A DNA stretch of 52,083 bases from Chrysomallon squamiferum (taxonomy: Eukaryota; Mollusca; Gastropoda; Neomphalida; Peltospiridae): positions 9,982,595 to 10,034,677 of the forward strand of contig CM022678.1 in the NCBI GenBank assembly GCA_012295275.1. The letters run 5' to 3'. The position numbers and the translations under genes were made by a program. Under the pieces are notes generated by a model that did not search any database, was not told the DNA's origin, and saw only the letters and a program-made list of their open reading frames with translations. Below are positions 51,176 to 52,083 of the stretch, one piece after another (within the stretch, counting starts at the first letter, position 1; each line of letters opens with the position of its first letter).

Positions 51176-51390
51176 AACACACACATACATACTCATACAT
51201 ACATTCATTCTCACTAACATACTCGCTTACACTCACGGACCTTTAAGAACTAATCAAGTGGTGATATCAAATGTATTATGTTTTTTGACAGAGTTACTTT
51301 TTCTCAAAGTACTAAAGTGTTTCACTGTGCATTAAACATGTAAGAAACAAAGTTATATTTTGTTAGCGCCAAATCAGGCTTAGCACATTG
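51175..51390 (-). other. Locally inverted segment relative to copy B
   Basis: Reverse complement of about 30990-31205. Shared blocks are AACATGTAAGAAACAAAGTT and GGACCTTTAAGAACTAATCA. Flanked on the left by AC-rich and on the right by GT-rich repeats. Confidence 0.85.
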
Positions 51391-51600
51391 TTTGTGTATG
51401 TGTGTGTGCATGTGTATGTGTGTGTTTGTGTCTGTGTGTGTTTGTGCGTTTGTATGTGTGTCTCTGTGTGTATGTGTATCTGTATGAGTGTGTGTTTTTG
51501 TGTGTATGTATATAGATAAATATATACATATACACACCTCTCTCCGTGTATGCGAGTGTGTGTCTCATTGTATGTATGTGTTTATGTTTGTATATATATG
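51391..51600. repeat. GT-rich repeat
   Basis: GT and TATG repeats up to the GAAGCATTATTAGTAAC block common to all copies. Confidence 0.85.
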
Positions 51601-52083
51601 AAGCATTATTAGTAACATAACCACCAATATTGCATCTACTAGCACACTACGATAACGATCACCCCAATAACATTATGACTACCACAACGACTGTTGTTTC
51701 CAATACCCACCACAACTACTGCTACTGTAACCACCATTACTATTCAGCCACTAATACTATTACTACAACTACTAATACTTCTACTACTTGTACCAATATT
51801 GCGAATGCTATTTGTGCTGTTTATTACCACTAGTATTACTGCTACTACTGCTACTACTACTACTACGACGATGACTGCTATGACGACTGCACATAACACT
51901 AATAAGAAAAACACAGCTGCAAAATGACAGAGAGGGAAACGTTTTGTTTCTAAGATTATTTACCAGTGTAACCCATGCTAAACACTCAGAAAATAAAATA
52001 CGAGTATGTTTTATCCGTTTTATGTTTTTAGCTGATAATTTTACAGTCTGTAATTATTTTTATTAGTAGTATTAGTATTAGTA
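51601..52083. repeat. Trinucleotide block and duplicon C right edge
   Basis: ACT/ACC degenerate triplets (51690-51880), then the CAGTGTAACCCATGCTAAAC block shared with 31775-31800 and the inverse of 1975-2005. The window ends inside the duplicon. Confidence 0.85.

Overview
The window is AT-rich, intron-containing eukaryotic DNA packed with very long microsatellites: (CT/GA)n tracts of 80-145 bp, (AC/GT)n tracts of hundreds of bp, and (ATT)n and (AGT)n trinucleotides. There are no bacterial-type operons. Lineage-expanded RING/coiled-coil/propeller genes in this setting fit a lophotrochozoan, most likely a mollusc. That is an inference from style and gene content, not from a marker gene. Two gaps of exactly 200 N (11301-11500 and 36884-37083) divide the window into three contigs.

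The only well-supported gene is present three times. It is a two-coding-exon, TRIM-like E3 ubiquitin ligase: a C3HC4 RING exon, then one long exon with a coiled coil, a repetitive Thr/Asp-rich linker and an NHL-like beta-propeller region. Copy A is on the minus strand (RING exon 5992-6277, second exon 4211-5655). Copy B is on the plus strand (26691-26976 and 27261-28687). Copy C is on the plus strand (48268-48553 and 48833-50251). All three keep the same exon length (286 bp), splice sites, a post-stop stem-loop, a poly(A) signal 76 nt after the stop, and an upstream TGACGTCA site. All three also carry frameshifts in the second exon, so as written each encodes RING plus some coiled coil without the propeller.

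The genes lie inside a large duplicon. Copy A (about 1795-14970) is inverted relative to copy B (about 15760-31985), and copy C (about 39740-52083 and beyond the edge) is in direct orientation to B. An additional partial copy (37190-39480) lies in front of C and contains a strongly diverged scrap of the propeller exon (37553-37651). Duplicon copies differ by large indels, a 0.2-kb local inversion, tandem-array copy number and microsatellite type. Copy A is only a few percent diverged from B over most of its length but about 12-15% diverged over the RING exon and the first intron. The change falls sharply inside exon 2. This suggests gene conversion or diversifying selection.

DNA outside the duplicons is mostly low-complexity. 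It includes two tandem ~0.5-kb units at the left edge, a 2.5-kb insert (11501-14040) with one possible terminal exon on the minus strand, a repeat-rich stretch at 31990-36775 (a solo Tigger/pogo-like end, 77-bp and 59-bp tandem arrays), and a possible minus-strand exon that runs into the second gap (36776-36883). Each contig carries one gene copy and the gaps are of standard size, so misplaced haplotypes or contig mis-orientation cannot be excluded. A genuine inverted repeat (14597-14965 versus 16345-16650) does lie within one contig.
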